A stretch of DNA of 64,000 nucleotides from CAYRGQ01 sp964444885 (GTDB taxonomy: Bacteria; Bacteroidota; Bacteroidia; Sphingobacteriales; Sphingobacteriaceae). The position numbers and the translations under genes were made by a program. Below the pieces are notes generated by a model. The model was not told the DNA's origin. It ran no database searches and saw only the letters and a program-made list of their open reading frames with translations. Position 1 is the stretch's first letter. Each line of letters starts with the position of its first letter. The stretch lies in the NCBI GenBank assembly GCA_964444885.1, contig CAYUIZ010000004.1:25358-89357 (forward strand). Reading direction: 5' to 3'. This document shows positions 63,214-64,000 of the stretch, piece by piece.

Positions 63214-63671
63214 TATTTGCGTGATTTGTTAAGGTACATGCTGAAATACTTCAGCGGCACGTACAGAAAGCCAAAGCACTCGCCGTCTTCTTTCCCCAAA
63301 TGCCGGTGATGTTGTTTATGGGCTCGGCGAAGTGCCAGGAAATAGGGGTTTTTGGTGTTCGTCAGTAATTTTATCCGCTGGTGTATGAAGATATCGTGTA
63401 CGAAGAAATACGCCATTCCATACAGCATGATGCCCAGGCCGATGTAAAACAGGTAGTTGTAATCTCGAATCGACCCCAGGTAGATCAATGCGATGGTCGG
63501 CACAGCGAAAATCACGAAAAAGTAGTCGTTTTTCTCGAGTGCGCCCGCGCTACTGTGGTCGTGATGGTCCTTGTGGAGAAACCACAGAAAGCCGTGCATG
63601 ACGTATTTGTGTATGAGCCAAGTGGCCCCTTCCATGGCGATAAAGGTAGTCAGCGCGATCAGAACGTTCAT
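63213..63671 (-). CDS. crtZ: Beta-carotene hydroxylase
   Basis: 152 residues from ATG 63671, preferred to the frame opening at 63725 because relatives begin MNVLIALTTF. Histidine boxes of the fatty-acid-hydroxylase type: HKYVMH, HKDHHDH, HDIFIH and HKQHHRH, which bind the di-iron centre. Adds 3-hydroxyl groups to beta-carotene to give zeaxanthin. Starts 1 bp after the stop of the SRPBCC gene. Confidence 0.94.
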   Translation of the reverse strand: MNVLIALTTFIAMEGATWLIHKYVMHGFLWFLHKDHHDHSSAGALEKNDYFFVIFAVPTIALIYLGSIRDYNYLFYIGLGIMLYGMAYFFVHDIFIHQRIKLLTNTKNPYFLALRRAHKQHHRHLGKEDGECFGFLYVPLKYFSMYLNKSRK

Positions 63672-63672
63672 C

Positions 63673-64000
63673 CTAGTTGTTTTTTGTATTAAACATGCTT
63701 TCCAGGGCCTTGTGACGGAAATCAAAGATTTCGGCTAATTTGCGTTTGACGAGCACGGCATGGGCGAGGGCGCCCAGCCAGCCTAAGGGCAGTTCGTAGT
63801 CTACCCGGTCTCGCACCAGCACGCCCCACTCATTGGGGATAAATTCGTGGAAATGGTTCCAGTAGCGATAGGGTCCTTTTTCCTGAAAATCGGTAAAACT
63901 CACATAGGAATCCATCTGCGTAATCCGCGTCGTCCATTGCAAGGGGATACGGAACAGTGGCGACACCGTGTATTGGATAATCATTCCTTCGTAGATGGGT
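63673..64000 (-). CDS. SRPBCC (START/Bet v1-like) protein, 5' part outside window
   Basis: 108 residues visible, open to the right edge (PIYEG before MIIQYTVSPLF), so the true start is outside. Typical SRPBCC_CalC-like pattern: GPYRYWNHFHEF, VDYELPLGWLGAL and KLAEIFDFRHKAL. Such genes are often beside crtZ in this phylum; the ligand may be a hydrophobic carotenoid-pathway compound. Function unknown. Confidence 0.85.
   Translation of the reverse strand, partial: PIYEGMIIQYTVSPLFRIPLQWTTRITQMDSYVSFTDFQEKGPYRYWNHFHEFIPNEWGVLVRDRVDYELPLGWLGALAHAVLVKRKLAEIFDFRHKALESMFNTKNN

Noticed and set aside
62271..63226. Shared 13-mer TTATTTGCGTGAT near both ends of crtY
   Set aside because: Only 13 bases, no flanking similarity; chance or codon-level coincidence.
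1..64000. tRNA, rRNA, CRISPR arrays, insertion sequences or phage genes
   Set aside because: Intergenic regions were read for clover-leaf ends, regular spaced repeats, transposase motifs and terminal inverted repeats; none was seen.

Overview
The window reads as a chromosomal segment of a Bacteroidota bacterium, most likely a member of the Sphingobacteriales that is GC-rich for the phylum. The evidence is two SusC/SusD pairs, many Bacteroidota-type lipoproteins, an alternative complex III (act) operon joined to a caa3-type oxidase, -7 promoter boxes of the TAnnTTTG type, and a carotenoid cluster. No rRNA, tRNA, insertion sequence, prophage or CRISPR array was seen. Three 100-N scaffold gaps are present (40545-40644, 43747-43846, 58835-58934).

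Layout. 1-2582: the end of a GH29-type alpha-L-fucosidase and a zinc N-acetylmuramoyl-L-alanine amidase. 2680-6066 (minus): a large lipoprotein with a propeller dehydrogenase, HEAT repeats and a cytochrome c domain. 6464-28148: a polysaccharide-utilisation-like locus. It holds a DUF1343/NamZ-type exo-muramidase, SusC/SusD, a surface lipoprotein, a GHL10 glycosidase, a phosphoesterase-propeller fusion, GH9, a polysaccharide deacetylase, MurQ, a sodium symporter and a second SusC/SusD pair closed by a strong terminator. MurQ and the NamZ-like protein point to MurNAc-containing glycans (peptidoglycan) as at least part of the substrate. 28212-32442: a Tat-exported Gfo/Idh/MocA oxidoreductase, then purE, purK, nuoB and nuoA on the minus strand.

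32662-39721: the most unusual part. It encodes a small secreted protein, an AraC regulator, a secreted pilin-like protein followed by an attenuator-like terminator, a PapD-like chaperone, a two-domain adhesin-like protein whose C-terminal half resembles the pilin-like protein, and a 955-residue outer-membrane barrel protein with Ig-like domains at both ends. I read this as a chaperone-usher-like surface-fibre system of Bacteroidota.

39761-57996: msrB, then the respiratory block actABCDEF, coxB, coxA, ctaA, cyoE, two subunit III genes, subunit IV, SCO and DUF420. This covers quinol oxidation, cytochrome c oxidation, heme A synthesis and copper insertion in one run of genes. 58003-64000: mtgA, a broken SUMF1-type gene at a scaffold scar, a lipoprotein of unknown function, a luciferase-like oxidoreductase, a small basic ORF, a SemiSWEET transporter, and crtY and crtZ with an SRPBCC gene cut by the right edge.

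Points most worth following up are the pilus-like locus and the GH9/deacetylase junction. At that junction a perfect A AAA AAG slippery heptamer with an upstream Shine-Dalgarno-like stretch suggests either programmed -1 frameshifting or a homopolymer indel.
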